DNA of 64,000 bases, taken from assembly GCF_036699995.1 (NCBI RefSeq), contig NZ_CP144906.1:1240001-1304000 (forward strand), written 5' to 3'. Below the pieces are notes generated by a model. It was not told where the DNA came from. It searched no databases and was given only the letters and a program-made list of their open reading frames with translations. The position numbers and the translations under genes were made by a program. Each line of letters opens with the position of its first letter. Position 1 is the first letter of the stretch. Shown here one piece after another: positions 43,741-52,438 of the stretch. This stretch comes from Clostridium beijerinckii (lineage in GTDB: Bacteria; Bacillota; Clostridia; Clostridiales; Clostridiaceae).

Positions 43741-43890
43741 AATATACATCGCAAAAATAATTCTTCATGATGATTGTAAAAATACTGCAAGAATTTTAGC
43801 TGCAATTGTGAATTGTGAATTGTAAATTGTGAATTGCAAAATGTGAATTGTGCATCGTGAATTACAGAAATGTGCATTGCAGCATATGTA
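43741..43890 (+). repeat. Family B repeat, copy 5 (expanded)
   Basis: Head AATATACATCGCAAAAATAA and TTCTTCATGATGATTG, AAGAATTTTAGCTGCAATTG, then about nine heptamer-like units including TGTGAAT, TGTAAAT, TGTGCAT and TCGTGAAT variants, ending TGCAGCATATGTA. It precedes the replisome organizer gene. Confidence 0.65.
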
Positions 43891-43988
43891 CCATTTAAGT
43901 TAGGTTGAAGAGGATAAAATGAGCGAAAAATAAATCTAAAAGGGAGTACTGAATACTTTAAGTAAAAATTAGGTAGGGGACGATATTT

Positions 43989-45032
43989 ATGAAGGGGATA
44001 GAGTGGATTAAGCTAAATACAAATATGTGTGAAGATGAAACAATGAGATTAATTGACTCACTGCCATTAAGAGATTCTGCAAATTATGTATGGATAAGAC
44101 TGCTTTTACAGGCAGGAAAGGTTAATGATGGTGGACTAATATATTTAAAAAAAGACGTGCCTTATACTAAAGAAATGCTGTCTATATTATTTAACAGACC
44201 ATTAGATATTATAGAAAAGGTTCTAGAGATATTAGAATCTTTTAAGCTTATTAAAATATATGAAAATAACATAATAAAAATATGTAACTGGGAAAAACAT
44301 CAAAATATTGAAGGAATGAAAAGAGTAAAAGAGGGTACTCGTGAAAGAGTTAAAAACTTTAGAGAGAGAAAGAAAAAAGAAAAGGAACTTGTAGAGAATA
44401 AATTAAATGCTGATGAAGCTTGTAATAATGCCATAGATGAAGGAAGTGACACTAATAAAATTGGCAAAAATAAAAACTGTAACGCAAATGTAACGCTACA
44501 GAAAGAGAAGAGAGAAGAAGATAAAGAACACAAGAAAAAGAATATAGATAAAAAAGAGAATAAAGAAAAAAATAAGATAAATGATGTTGCTTTAACAAAG
44601 GAAGATGATGAAACTTGTGATAAAGCTCATAAACAGACTAAAATTGTCTCTTCGTCTCATGATGAAATAAAATCACAGGCTCTTAGAATTATAAAAACTT
44701 TAGAAGAAGATAATAAAATCATAAGAGGGGTTACTTTAAGCTGGGTAATAAAAGCGTTAACGATTCATAAAGAAAAGTATATAGAAATGGCTGTTAGAGA
44801 GGCTATAGAAAGGAATAAGCTTGATATAAATTATATTAATGGTATCCTTAAGAACTGGCTTAAGGAAGGATATCCCAAAGACTATGAAGATATGGAGTTT
44901 AATAATTGTAATGCAGGCAATTCATCAGCTGTTAAAGAAAAACCAAAACTTAGATTTATCAACTTTGAGCCTAGGCAGTATGATTATGATGACTTAGAGA
45001 AGAAACTTCTAGGATGGATAGAAGATAGTTAA
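43989..45032 (+). CDS. Phage replisome organizer / DnaD-like protein
   Basis: A 347-aa protein. The N-terminal domain (KGIEWIKLNTNMCEDETMRLIDSLPLRDSANYVWIRLLLQAGKVNDGGLIYL in outline) matches phage replisome organizer N-terminal domains. A long lysine/glutamate-rich linker (about 110-235) follows, then a DnaB_2/DnaD-like domain ending YINGILKNWLKEGYPKDYED. Such proteins load helicase at phage origins. No helicase loader or primase is in the window, so the replication module is incomplete. Confidence 0.8.
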   Translation: MKGIEWIKLNTNMCEDETMRLIDSLPLRDSANYVWIRLLLQAGKVNDGGLIYLKKDVPYTKEMLSILFNRPLDIIEKVLEILESFKLIKIYENNIIKICNWEKHQNIEGMKRVKEGTRERVKNFRERKKKEKELVENKLNADEACNNAIDEGSDTNKIGKNKNCNANVTLQKEKREEDKEHKKKNIDKKENKEKNKINDVALTKEDDETCDKAHKQTKIVSSSHDEIKSQALRIIKTLEEDNKIIRGVTLSWVIKALTIHKEKYIEMAVREAIERNKLDINYINGILKNWLKEGYPKDYEDMEFNNCNAGNSSAVKEKPKLRFINFEPRQYDYDDLEKKLLGWIEDS

Positions 45033-45048
45033 TAAGGGGGAATGGTTA

Positions 45049-45912
45049 ATGAGATATGTTAAAGGAATTGATATATCAAATAACAATGCAAGTATTGATT
45101 TTGATAAAGTTGCAGAAGATGACATAGAATACGTCTATATGAAAGCTACTGAAGGGAAGACTTTTCAAGACAATAGATTAGAGGAATTTTATAATTCATG
45201 TAAAAGTAGTGGATTAAAGGTTGGAGCTTATCATTTTTTAGTTAGTACAAGCTCTCCAGAGGCTCAAGCAGAAAACTTTTATAGAAAGGTTAAAGGCTAT
45301 GAATGGGACATGATTCCTATGCTTGATATTGAATCTGAATTTGATGAATTGTGTGATTATATAATAAGATTTATAAATGCATTTAAGGAATTAAGTCCTC
45401 TTCAATTAGGAATCTACTCTTATACAGGATTTTTATCAAATATAGAGGAGATAAAAAGTATAATAAAAGATTATCCTTTCTGGGAAGCAAATTATAATAA
45501 TGATCCCTGGAACCTTCCTTCAAATTTCTTTACAAATAGAATAGGGCATCAATATACTGAAAATGGAGATATATCAGGGGTAAGCGGCAAATGTGATGTG
45601 AATTTATTTACAGAAGGTGTTTTGCTTAAAAATAATACGTATTTAGGAACTTGGATAAATGAAAATGATAAATGGTGGTATAAACATAAGGATGGAACCT
45701 TCACTAAAGATGATTGGGAATTTATAAATGGAAAGTGGTATTTCTTTGATGCACAAGGCTGGATGATTCATGATTGGAAAAAGTATGGAGATAGTTGGTA
45801 CTACTTTGGAGATTACAATGATGGAGCTATGAAAATAGGCTGGTATTATGATGAAAAATCCTCTAAATGGTACTACTTTAATGAGGAAGGTATAATGCAG
45901 ACAGACGTATAA
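45049..45912 (+). CDS. GH25 lysozyme (endolysin) with C-terminal cell-wall-binding repeats
   Basis: A 287-aa muramidase without signal peptide. The GH25 domain starts RYVKGIDISNNNASIDF (Asp8) and carries the catalytic DxE as Asp93-Ile-Glu95 in MIPMLDIESEF. From about residue 200, choline-binding-type repeats appear (GTWINENDKWWYKH, GKWYFFDAQGWMIHDWKKYGDSWYYF, KWYYFNEEGIMQTDV). It is 16 bases after the replisome organizer, an odd adjacency of early and late phage functions. The lack of a signal suggests holin-dependent release. Confidence 0.9.
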   Translation: MRYVKGIDISNNNASIDFDKVAEDDIEYVYMKATEGKTFQDNRLEEFYNSCKSSGLKVGAYHFLVSTSSPEAQAENFYRKVKGYEWDMIPMLDIESEFDELCDYIIRFINAFKELSPLQLGIYSYTGFLSNIEEIKSIIKDYPFWEANYNNDPWNLPSNFFTNRIGHQYTENGDISGVSGKCDVNLFTEGVLLKNNTYLGTWINENDKWWYKHKDGTFTKDDWEFINGKWYFFDAQGWMIHDWKKYGDSWYYFGDYNDGAMKIGWYYDEKSSKWYYFNEEGIMQTDV

Positions 45913-45974
45913 AGAAGAACATTAAGACATAATTCAAAAGATTGTGAATTTAATCTTGAAATTAATATAGGATT

Positions 45975-46010
45975 AGCCTAGTGTTACCAGCACTAAGCTT
46001 TTCTTATTTG
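45975..46010 (+). repeat. Family D stem-loop, copy 2
   Basis: AGCCTAGTGTTACCAGCACTAAGCTTTTCTTATTT in form: a hairpin with one G-U pair followed by a T-rich tract, so it terminates the endolysin transcript. The wider unit (45944-46050) is nearly the same as copy 3 at 48253-48355. On the minus strand a TATACAAT lies where copy 1 has TATAAT. Confidence 0.55.
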
Positions 46011-46077
46011 TATTGTATAAAATTTTTTATAAAAATAAACATTTAGTTTAAATTATTTAAATGAGGTTATGAAATAA

Positions 46078-46190
46078 TAAGTATCACAAAGGAGGCAGGC
46101 CTTGTGAGAAATTTCCTATTAAAAGGAGCTGCACTAAAAGATTACTTAGTGCAATTTTTTGTTTGAGAAAAGTAGTTTATTGGATATAAT
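46078..46190 (+). repeat. Family C terminator-promoter module, copy 10
   Basis: A short 5' part CACAAAGGAGGCAGGCCTTGTG is followed by the hairpin TGCACTAAAAG...CTTAGTGCAATTTTTTG, TTTGAG and TATAAT (46185-46190). It drives the Rpn gene at 46241. Confidence 0.6.
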
Positions 46191-46240
46191 ATAAGTAAAC
46201 AAGAGAAAGAAATTAAATTTAATGAGACGATAGGTGAAAA

Positions 46241-47218
46241 ATGAAAATAAAAAAGGAAATGCATCATATACACGATAAAAGCTATAAAGATTTGTTTTCT
46301 AATAAGAAACTGCTAGTTACTATGATTCAAAGTTTTGTTGAAAGTCCATGGGGAAAAGACATTACAGAGGATAATATGGAATTAGTAAATAAGTCATATA
46401 TTCTTTCAGATTATGAGGAATTAGAATCAGATATAGTATATAAAGCAAATATAGAAGATAAAGAAGTAATATTTTATATATTACTAGAATTTCAGTCATA
46501 TGTCGATTATAGTATGCCTATAAGACTATTTATGTATATGTCAGAAATATGGAGAGAAGTATTAAAGAATGCTAAAAAGATTGATGTTAAGAGTAAAGAA
46601 TTTAAGCTTCCAGCAATAGTACCAATTGTATTATATAATGGAGAGTATAAATGGACTGTAGAGAGAAAATTTAAAAATGTTATAAATAAAAACGAATTAT
46701 TTGGAAATAACATAATTGATTTTGAATATATACTTATAGACATAAATAAGTATGAAAAAGATGAATTGATGAAATTAAAAAATATAGCATCAGCAGTATT
46801 TTTGTTAGATCAAAAAGTAGATGTTGAAGAATTTATAAGCAGGATAAAAGAGATTGCAATAAATTTTAATAACTTGACAGAAGAACAAAAAATGATGATA
46901 AGGCATTGGTTAAGAACGACTTTGAATGACGATATAAAGAATAAATTAGGAGAAAGAATAGAGGATATTTTAATAGCAAAAAAAGAGGAGGTTGAAATAA
47001 TGACTTCTAATATTTCAAGAACAATAAAGGAAACTTTTGAACAAACTAGAGAAGAAGCGAGATTAGAAGGAAGAGAAGAAGGAAGAGAAGAAGGAAGAGA
47101 GGAAGGAAAAATAGAAGTGGCAATAGAGATGTTAAAGGATGGAGAGCCAATAGAAAAAATAATTAAGTATTCAAAGCTTAGTGAAAATGAGGTATTAGAG
47201 CTAAAGAAAAGTTTATAG
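46241..47218 (+). CDS. Rpn family recombination-promoting nuclease/putative transposase (Transposase_31 type)
   Basis: A 325-aa protein with the RpnA-E-like N-terminus MHHIHDKSYKDLFSNKKLLVTMIQSFVESPW. Nuclease-type residues are Asp64 (LESDIVYKA) and Glu83-x-Gln85 (LLEFQSYVD). E. coli Rpn proteins are DNA endonucleases that promote recA-independent recombination. The C-terminus has a four-fold REEG/GREEG repeat encoded by a GGAAGAGAAGAA-type tandem repeat (47060-47110). It ends in the same tail as the 35149 gene, although the N-terminal domains belong to different subfamilies. Confidence 0.85.
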   Translation: MKIKKEMHHIHDKSYKDLFSNKKLLVTMIQSFVESPWGKDITEDNMELVNKSYILSDYEELESDIVYKANIEDKEVIFYILLEFQSYVDYSMPIRLFMYMSEIWREVLKNAKKIDVKSKEFKLPAIVPIVLYNGEYKWTVERKFKNVINKNELFGNNIIDFEYILIDINKYEKDELMKLKNIASAVFLLDQKVDVEEFISRIKEIAINFNNLTEEQKMMIRHWLRTTLNDDIKNKLGERIEDILIAKKEEVEIMTSNISRTIKETFEQTREEARLEGREEGREEGREEGKIEVAIEMLKDGEPIEKIIKYSKLSENEVLELKKSL

Positions 47219-47272
47219 AAATCTCACTTCTTCGGTATTTCATAAAGGGGTGAGACCTTTGTGAAAAAATAG

Positions 47273-47306
47273 AAAAAGGCTCGTTACCATGGTAACGAGC
47301 CTTTTA
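47273..47306 (-). terminator. Terminator adjoining the DUF2922 fragment
   Basis: A perfect palindrome AAAGGCTCGTTACCATGGTAACGAGCCTTT-type hairpin with T-runs on both strands. It corresponds to the terminator after the intact DUF2922 gene at 40231 and was probably duplicated with it. It also ends the Rpn transcript on the plus strand. Confidence 0.75.
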
Positions 47307-47310
47307 GTTT

Positions 47311-47367
47311 TTATGCTATATCAATTTTAGTAACAGTTTTCTCTGTTAATTTAGCTTCGGATTTTTT
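47311..47367 (-). pseudogene. DUF2922 gene fragment (last 18 codons)
   Basis: Minus-strand reading gives KKSEAKLTEKTVTKIDIA and a stop, against KKSEAKLTEKTVTKIDVA in the intact gene at 40268. The upstream part of the gene is missing; sequence switches to the promoter region of the 47419 gene. It is a trace of a duplicated or rearranged sigma/DUF2922 island. Confidence 0.75.
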
Positions 47368-47380
47368 AAAAAAGAAAAAT

Positions 47381-47390
47381 ATGGTATAAT
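47381..47390 (+). promoter_or_regulatory. Candidate extended -10 for the Ig-like protein gene
   Basis: ATGGTATAAT contains TGG-TATAAT, 29 bases before the start codon. The -35 region is only a T-run (TTTTTT). Confidence 0.4.
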
Positions 47391-47418
47391 TAAATAAAAA
47401 TGGGCAGGGGGATTAGGC

Positions 47419-48255
47419 ATGGAAAAGCTTAAATTAATAAAAGTAATATCTGGTTTACTGGTATTAGCATCAGTATCAGTATTAAATCCTATAGAAATAT
47501 ATGCTGCAGAAACAGAAGGAAACTCAGTTCAATCAACGGACACCATAGTAAACAATGTTGGATCAGAGTTAAAGGTTAACTCCGAAAAAGAATCAGAGGC
47601 AAGTCTTAATAATAAAAACACAGTAAGCGTAACAGGAATAATGTTGAATGAATCAAGCGCAATTATTAATCAAGGAGATACTTTAAAATTAAAGGAAACA
47701 GTATTGCCAAGCAATGCGGACAATAAAAAAGTAACATGGAAATCTAGTAATACAGATGTAGCAAGGGTAAGTTCAAGTGGAGAGGTAAAAGGAATATCAC
47801 AAGGAACTACAACAATCACATGTACAACAAATGATGGAAGTGGAAGATCAGATACATGTAAAGTAACAGTCTATTATTCTTATTACAACAAAATAGGATT
47901 GTTAAATAAAGATGGCAGTGCAATAGAACTTTATAGTGATGAAAATTATAACAATAATAGTATAGTTAGTGAAGCAAAAAATAAGAGAACTTATTATGCA
48001 AAAGCGTCATCAGATAATATAAGTGTTAATATAAAAAGATTAGATGAAAAGTATATTAAAGTATTTAGAGTGACTTCATATTCAGATATTGGTGAAGTGA
48101 GAAAAGCAAAGCTTGTTGATAATGATAATATTGTTTTAGATCCAGGAACAACAACTCTTATTATAAGAGTATATAATAACAAACCAGATTCAAGCATAAA
48201 ATATGAAGATGACAGCAATATTTTAAATGAATATGAAGTGAAATTAAATAAGTGA
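47419..48255 (+). CDS. Secreted protein with bacterial Ig-like (Big_2) domain
   Basis: A 278-aa protein. A signal peptide (LIKVISGLLVLASVSVLNPIEIYAA) is followed by a serine/asparagine-rich segment. Residues about 75-155 form a Big_2 domain: VTGIMLNESSAIINQGDTLKLKETVLPSNADNKKVTWKSSNTDVARVSSSGEVKGISQGTTTITC in outline. The C-terminal 120 residues are unassigned and strand-rich. Such domains occur in surface and adhesion proteins; here there is no wall anchor, so it may be freely secreted. Confidence 0.82.
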   Translation: MEKLKLIKVISGLLVLASVSVLNPIEIYAAETEGNSVQSTDTIVNNVGSELKVNSEKESEASLNNKNTVSVTGIMLNESSAIINQGDTLKLKETVLPSNADNKKVTWKSSNTDVARVSSSGEVKGISQGTTTITCTTNDGSGRSDTCKVTVYYSYYNKIGLLNKDGSAIELYSDENYNNNSIVSEAKNKRTYYAKASSDNISVNIKRLDEKYIKVFRVTSYSDIGEVRKAKLVDNDNIVLDPGTTTLIIRVYNNKPDSSIKYEDDSNILNEYEVKLNK

Positions 48256-48282
48256 ATTTAATCTTGAAATTAATATAGGATT

Positions 48283-48320
48283 AGCTTAGTGTTACCAGCA
48301 CTAAGCTTTTCTTATTTGTA
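48283..48320 (+). terminator. Family D stem-loop, copy 3
   Basis: AGCTTAGTG-TTACCAG-CACTAAGCT then TTTTCTTATTT. It terminates the Ig-like protein gene on the plus strand. The 100-base region around it matches the copy at 45975. Confidence 0.65.
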
Positions 48321-48394
48321 TTGTATAAAATGCTTCCTAAAAATAAATATTTATTTTTAGGAAGCAGGTTAGTTGAAAGTTTGAAATTAGAATA

Positions 48395-48486
48395 TCTGAG
48401 GTTTATAAATTTACAAGTACAAGTATTATACTAAATGAAAGTTTAGTTCAATTTTTATTTTAAGTGAGTAGTTTTTAGGATATAAT
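48395..48486 (+). repeat. Family C module, copy 11 (degenerate)
   Basis: ATCTGAGGTTTATAAATTTA, CAAGTACAAGTATTATACTA, AATGAAAGTTTAGTTCAATT, TTTATTTTAAG and TATAAT (48481-48486). The hairpin is damaged (TATACTAAA/TTTAGTTCA), but the promoter half is intact. It drives the Uma2 gene. Confidence 0.55.
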
Positions 48487-48538
48487 AATATTTATAAGAG
48501 GATAATTTGGAAATTTTTTTGAGCAGGAGGTGATTTCG

Positions 48539-49090
48539 ATGCAAGTGCAAAATAATATATTTATATCTTTAGATGAATTTGATAAAATACAAGCTAATTA
48601 TGATGGTAAAGCTGAATACTATAACGGTCAAATATTATTTAGCTCAAGAACATCAATGGCTCATAATAGAATTGTTATGGGAATATCATCAGCACTATAT
48701 AACTTTTTTAAAGGAAGTAAATGTACACCATATTCTGAGCAAATAGAAGTTATATTTAAAAATGAAAGTGAAGTATATAAATTTTTACCAGACATATTTG
48801 TAATGTGTGAGGATGCTGATAAAAAAGGCGAGAGTTTTATATCATCACCCCAAATAATATTTGAAGTTGTATCACCAGAATACTCAGAACATGATTACTT
48901 TATAAAAGCCAATATATATCAAAGGTTTGGAGTGCTTGAATATAATATAGTTGAACAAAACGGAATGATTACACAATATTCATTAGTAGATAGAGCATAC
49001 AGGACACCTAAAGTTTTAAACCATAAAGATCTTTATGTCAGCTCAGTATTTCCAGAATTAAAATTTGAATTAAAGGATATATTTGAATAG
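48539..49090 (+). CDS. Uma2 family (DUF820) putative endonuclease
   Basis: A 183-aa paralogue of the 37844 protein. Shared blocks are FISLDEFDKIQANYDGKAEYYNGQILFSSRTSMAHNRIV, YKFLPDIFVMCEDADKKGESFISSPQIIFEVVSPEYSEHDYFIKANIYQRFGVLEY (in outline). ATG 48539 follows AGGAGGTGAT closely; GTG 48530 is too near the site. It is followed 12 bases later by a MntA-type gene, so it shares a transcript with a HEPN/MNT pair. Confidence 0.82.
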   Translation: MQVQNNIFISLDEFDKIQANYDGKAEYYNGQILFSSRTSMAHNRIVMGISSALYNFFKGSKCTPYSEQIEVIFKNESEVYKFLPDIFVMCEDADKKGESFISSPQIIFEVVSPEYSEHDYFIKANIYQRFGVLEYNIVEQNGMITQYSLVDRAYRTPKVLNHKDLYVSSVFPELKFELKDIFE

Positions 49091-49102
49091 GAGGGATTAA
49101 TT

Positions 49103-49504
49103 TTGCAAATTCAATTAGATAAAGCTATTGAAATATTAAAGAAAGAATTTAATCCTGTAGTAATATATTTATTTGGTTCAGCTGCCAAGGATAGGCTCAG
49201 AGATGATAGTGATATTGATATTGCTTTTTTAACTGATAATGATGTAGAATCTTATGAATGCTTTATGAAAGCACAGGAATTAGCAGACATTTTTAATAGA
49301 GAAGTTGATTTAATAAATTTAAATACATCGTCTACTGTATTTAAGGCTCAAGTGGTAGGTACAGGGAAAAGAATATATTGCAAGGATGAGACTAAGCGTA
49401 TGTATTTCGAAATGAGAGTTTTTAAAGCTTATGCAATGTTAAATGAAGAGCGGGAAGTTATTTTAAATAAGATTAAAGAAAGGGGAACTGTATATGGGAA
49501 ATGA
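49103..49504 (+). CDS. MntA-type nucleotidyltransferase antitoxin
   Basis: A 133-aa protein starting with TTG (GGAGGG upstream). The minimal nucleotidyltransferase signature is FGSAAKDRLRDDSDIDIAFL, with Gly25-Ser26 and Asp37/Asp39. A third acidic residue is probably in REVDLINL. Characterised MntA proteins neutralise HepT by adding AMP to a tyrosine next to the HEPN motif. Its stop overlaps the HEPN gene by 11 bases. Confidence 0.85.
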   Translation: MQIQLDKAIEILKKEFNPVVIYLFGSAAKDRLRDDSDIDIAFLTDNDVESYECFMKAQELADIFNREVDLINLNTSSTVFKAQVVGTGKRIYCKDETKRMYFEMRVFKAYAMLNEEREVILNKIKERGTVYGK

Positions 49505-49901
49505 TGTTATCTTCAATAAAATTGAAACTATTGAAAGATGTATAAATAGAATTAAAGAAGTATACAATGATGACCCAGATAATTTAAACGATTATACAAA
49601 GCAAGATTCTATAATTTTAAATATACAAAGAGCATGTGAAGCAGCTATAGATTTAGCCATGCATATTGTATCAGAGAAGAGTTTAGGAATTCCACAGAAT
49701 AGTAGAGATTCTTTTGAAGTGCTCAATTCCAATAATATGATAGATGACAAACTAAATGGAAGAATGAAGTCAATGGTTGGATTTAGAAATATAGCAGTTC
49801 ATGATTATAAAACATTAAATATAAAAGTGGTGCAAGCCATTATTGAGAATCATTTAAAAGATTTTAGTGATTACATTTATGCTATAAATAAGCTGTTATA
49901 A
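49494..49901 (+). CDS. HepT-like HEPN toxin (DUF86)
   Basis: A 135-aa helical protein with the HEPN RNase motif R-x4-H-x-Y complete: Arg98-Asn-Ile-Ala-Val-His103-Asp-Tyr105. It matches the HepT/DUF86 family, RNases held inactive by MntA-mediated AMPylation of the tyrosine. It overlaps the antitoxin gene by 11 bases, consistent with coupled expression. The order antitoxin-toxin is the common one. Confidence 0.87.
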   Translation: MGNDVIFNKIETIERCINRIKEVYNDDPDNLNDYTKQDSIILNIQRACEAAIDLAMHIVSEKSLGIPQNSRDSFEVLNSNNMIDDKLNGRMKSMVGFRNIAVHDYKTLNIKVVQAIIENHLKDFSDYIYAINKLL

Positions 49902-49934
49902 TAACAAGTATTGAAATATTAATGATAGCAATAG

Positions 49935-50074
49935 CATTAAAAGAACGCCCCATCATCACAAGAGTAAGCGTTCATTTTCTAACCATTAATTAAAATCTAA
50001 TAGCCCTAAAATATAAAAACGTTCTAGGATTAGCTTAGTGTCATCAGCATTAAGCTTTTCTTATTTATATTTTA
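49935..50074 (-). ncRNA. Candidate antisense RNA without toxin (family D, copy 4)
   Basis: It has the same plan as the 33965-34118 unit on the minus strand: -10-like TAAAAT (50074-50069), 5' stem-loop AGCTTAATG...CACTAAGCT (50056-50032), the shared TTTTTATATTTTAGGGCTAT segment, and a terminator GAACGC...GCGTTC followed by TTTT (49973-49939). The loop retains GATGGGG, as in copy 1 (GGATGGG). The small hydrophobic ORF is absent, so it may be an orphan antitoxin. Confidence 0.4.
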
Positions 50075-50129
50075 CCAAATTTTTAATAAAAATAAACATT
50101 TATTTTCTCACAAAGGTCACTGAAAAAGA

Positions 50130-50200
50130 AAAGAGCAGCGCGATATTTTCATAGTTTTTCATAATCAAAATATTTATGATTTCGGTAAGTTATCGCATAA
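50130..50200 (-). repeat. Family A left-arm fragment
   Basis: The minus strand reads ACTTACCGAAATCATAAATA, TTTTGATTATGAAAAACTAT and GAAAATATCGC, matching the left arm of copies at 4581 and 53193. No right arm is present. It is a truncated element upstream of the mglB pseudogene. Confidence 0.6.
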
Positions 50201-50330
50201 ATCTAATTATAAATTTGGATATATATACCAAATAATTGTAAATTAAGCATAATAGCTTAGCTTAGCATAAATATTTTCGCGATATGCATAATAACATTAT
50301 GGAAATTTTCTATTGTTGGAGGAAGTAAAG

Positions 50331-51088
50331 ATGTTTAAGAAAATATTATCTATTATAATGTTTCTAACAATAATGTCGTATATGTTATTGAGCTTTAATG
50401 AAAAAGCCACATTTGCGAATATTAATGCTGCTGAAAAAAGACCTATTAGAGTAGCTGTATTTTTAATAAATCTCTATATATAGGGTTAGATGCAAAAAGC
50501 GATGGAACTATGGAGGGCGAGATTCTTGCTAATGAATGGAATGCTAATAGAGACTCTATTGATAAGAACCATGATGGGATAATGCAATATGTTCTTTTGG
50601 AAGGTGAAAGAAATAATTTAGTAGCAGCTGATAGAACAAAATATTCTCTTCTAGCACTTAGTGAAGCAGGAGTAAAAACACAGGAACTTGAAAGAGTATT
50701 TGCTTATTGGAGTAAAGAATTAGCAAAAGAGGCTATAGAGTCAATATTTTTAAAAACTGGACCTAAGATTGAAGCTATAATTGCAAATGACGACTCTATG
50801 GCATTAGGTGCAATTGAAGCACTGCAATCCTATGGATATAATTTAGGAGATAAAGAAAAAAATATTGCAGTAGTTGGTGTTGAGGGATTGCCAGAATCAC
50901 AGAAGTTAATTAACGAAGGATTAATGTTAGGTACTATTTTTCAAGACCCAAAAGCAATGGCAGAAGCACTTTATACTATAGGGATGAATATGGTTCAAGG
51001 TAGAGATGCTATTGAAGGTACAAATTATCAATTTGATCAAACAGGAGTTGCAATTCGAATACCTAATCAAATTATATATAAGAAATAA
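50331..51088 (+). pseudogene. Galactose/glucose-binding protein (MglB-like) with internal deletion
   Basis: The first segment (50331-50483) encodes a signal peptide and the mature start, MFKKILSIIMFLTIMSYMLLSF ... AEKRPIRVAVFLINLYI, then a stop. From about 50485 another frame reads GLDAKSDGTMEGEILANEW, KNHDGIMQYVLLEGER, IEAIIANDDSMALGAIEALQSYG, VGVEGLPESQKLINEGLMLGTIFQDP and a natural end. These match the C-terminal two thirds of MglB-type sugar-binding proteins. About 100 residues are missing between the parts, so it is inactive. Confidence 0.85.
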
Positions 51089-51102
51089 TTTGATTAGGTA
51101 TT
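51058..51102. terminator. Perfect 18-base inverted repeat between convergent genes
   Basis: AATACCTAATCAAATTAT and ATAATTTGATTAGGTATT pair perfectly around a 9-base loop. The stem includes the end of the mglB pseudogene. No T-run follows on either strand, so it is a weak or processed transcript end. Confidence 0.55.
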
Positions 51103-51121
51103 AAAATAGAGGAAGATTAAG

Positions 51122-51673
<552 letters not shown>

Positions 51674-52048
51674 TCATAATTCCTCCCTATGTATTAAAAT
51701 GCGAAGAAATAATAGATTATATAAGCCTTATCATATTCAAAATTATTTACCCCTTCATATAAGATATATGCAAATATTAAAATATATAAATAGTTTAATA
51801 TGAAAAAATTTAAATTTTTTTATATATTCATAGGTTTCTAGGTTCATATTTTAGAATAAAAATAGGTTTAAATGTTTCTAGGAAAATAGGTTTATGGGAA
51901 TATATTTTTCTAGGTAAGTATGTTTATAGAAAAATATTTACCTAGGAAAATATTTAAATATGTAAATATTTATAGGAAAAATGAGGGTTTGAGGTAGATG
52001 AGTGAAAACTTACATAGAATATACTATGGTAGAATTTAATATTGGCAG

Positions 52049-52106
52049 GAATAAAAGATTGCTTAGTACATTTCTTGTTTTAAGTAAATAATTAATAGGG
52101 TATAAT
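52049..52106 (+). promoter_or_regulatory. Family C promoter half, copy 12
   Basis: AAAAGATTGCTTAGTACATT, TCTTGTTTTAAG and TATAAT (52101-52106). The 5' half of the hairpin is missing. It drives the HEPN/nucleotidyltransferase pair that follows. Confidence 0.55.
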
Positions 52107-52141
52107 ATTATGTATGTTAGGTGTGACAAGCCAAAGGAGCG

Positions 52142-52438
52142 ATGAGTTTGAATTTAGAACAGCAAATTATTGATGAGATATTAGAAATATGCCATAAGCA
52201 TAAAAGTATTAATAAAGTTATTCTCTTTGGATCTAGAGCACGAGGAGATAATTTGCCGAAAAGTGATATTGATCTGGCTTTGTATTGTGAAAATTCAATA
52301 TCTGAATTTATTGAAGACATAGAAATGAATACAAGTACTTTATTAGAATTTGACTTTTCAGATATGAAAGATATTAATGATGAATTTTTCATTGAACAAG
52401 TTGAAAAAGAGGGGATAATTATTTATGAGAAGCATTGA
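52142..52438 (+). CDS. Minimal nucleotidyltransferase (MNT-type antitoxin)
   Basis: A 98-aa protein with VILFGSRARGDNLPKSDIDLAL: GSRARG at 30-35 and Asp42/Asp44. A third acidic residue is probably in LEFDFSDM. It is a normal-length member ending GIIIYEKH, which is useful for judging the abnormal tail of the 33287 protein. AAAGGAG precedes the ATG. It overlaps the HEPN gene by 14 bases. Confidence 0.85.
   Translation: MSLNLEQQIIDEILEICHKHKSINKVILFGSRARGDNLPKSDIDLALYCENSISEFIEDIEMNTSTLLEFDFSDMKDINDEFFIEQVEKEGIIIYEKH

Noticed and set aside
46241..47218. Rpn gene considered as a transposase of an insertion sequence
   Set aside because: The transposase label of this family is historical; there are no terminal inverted repeats or target duplications around it.
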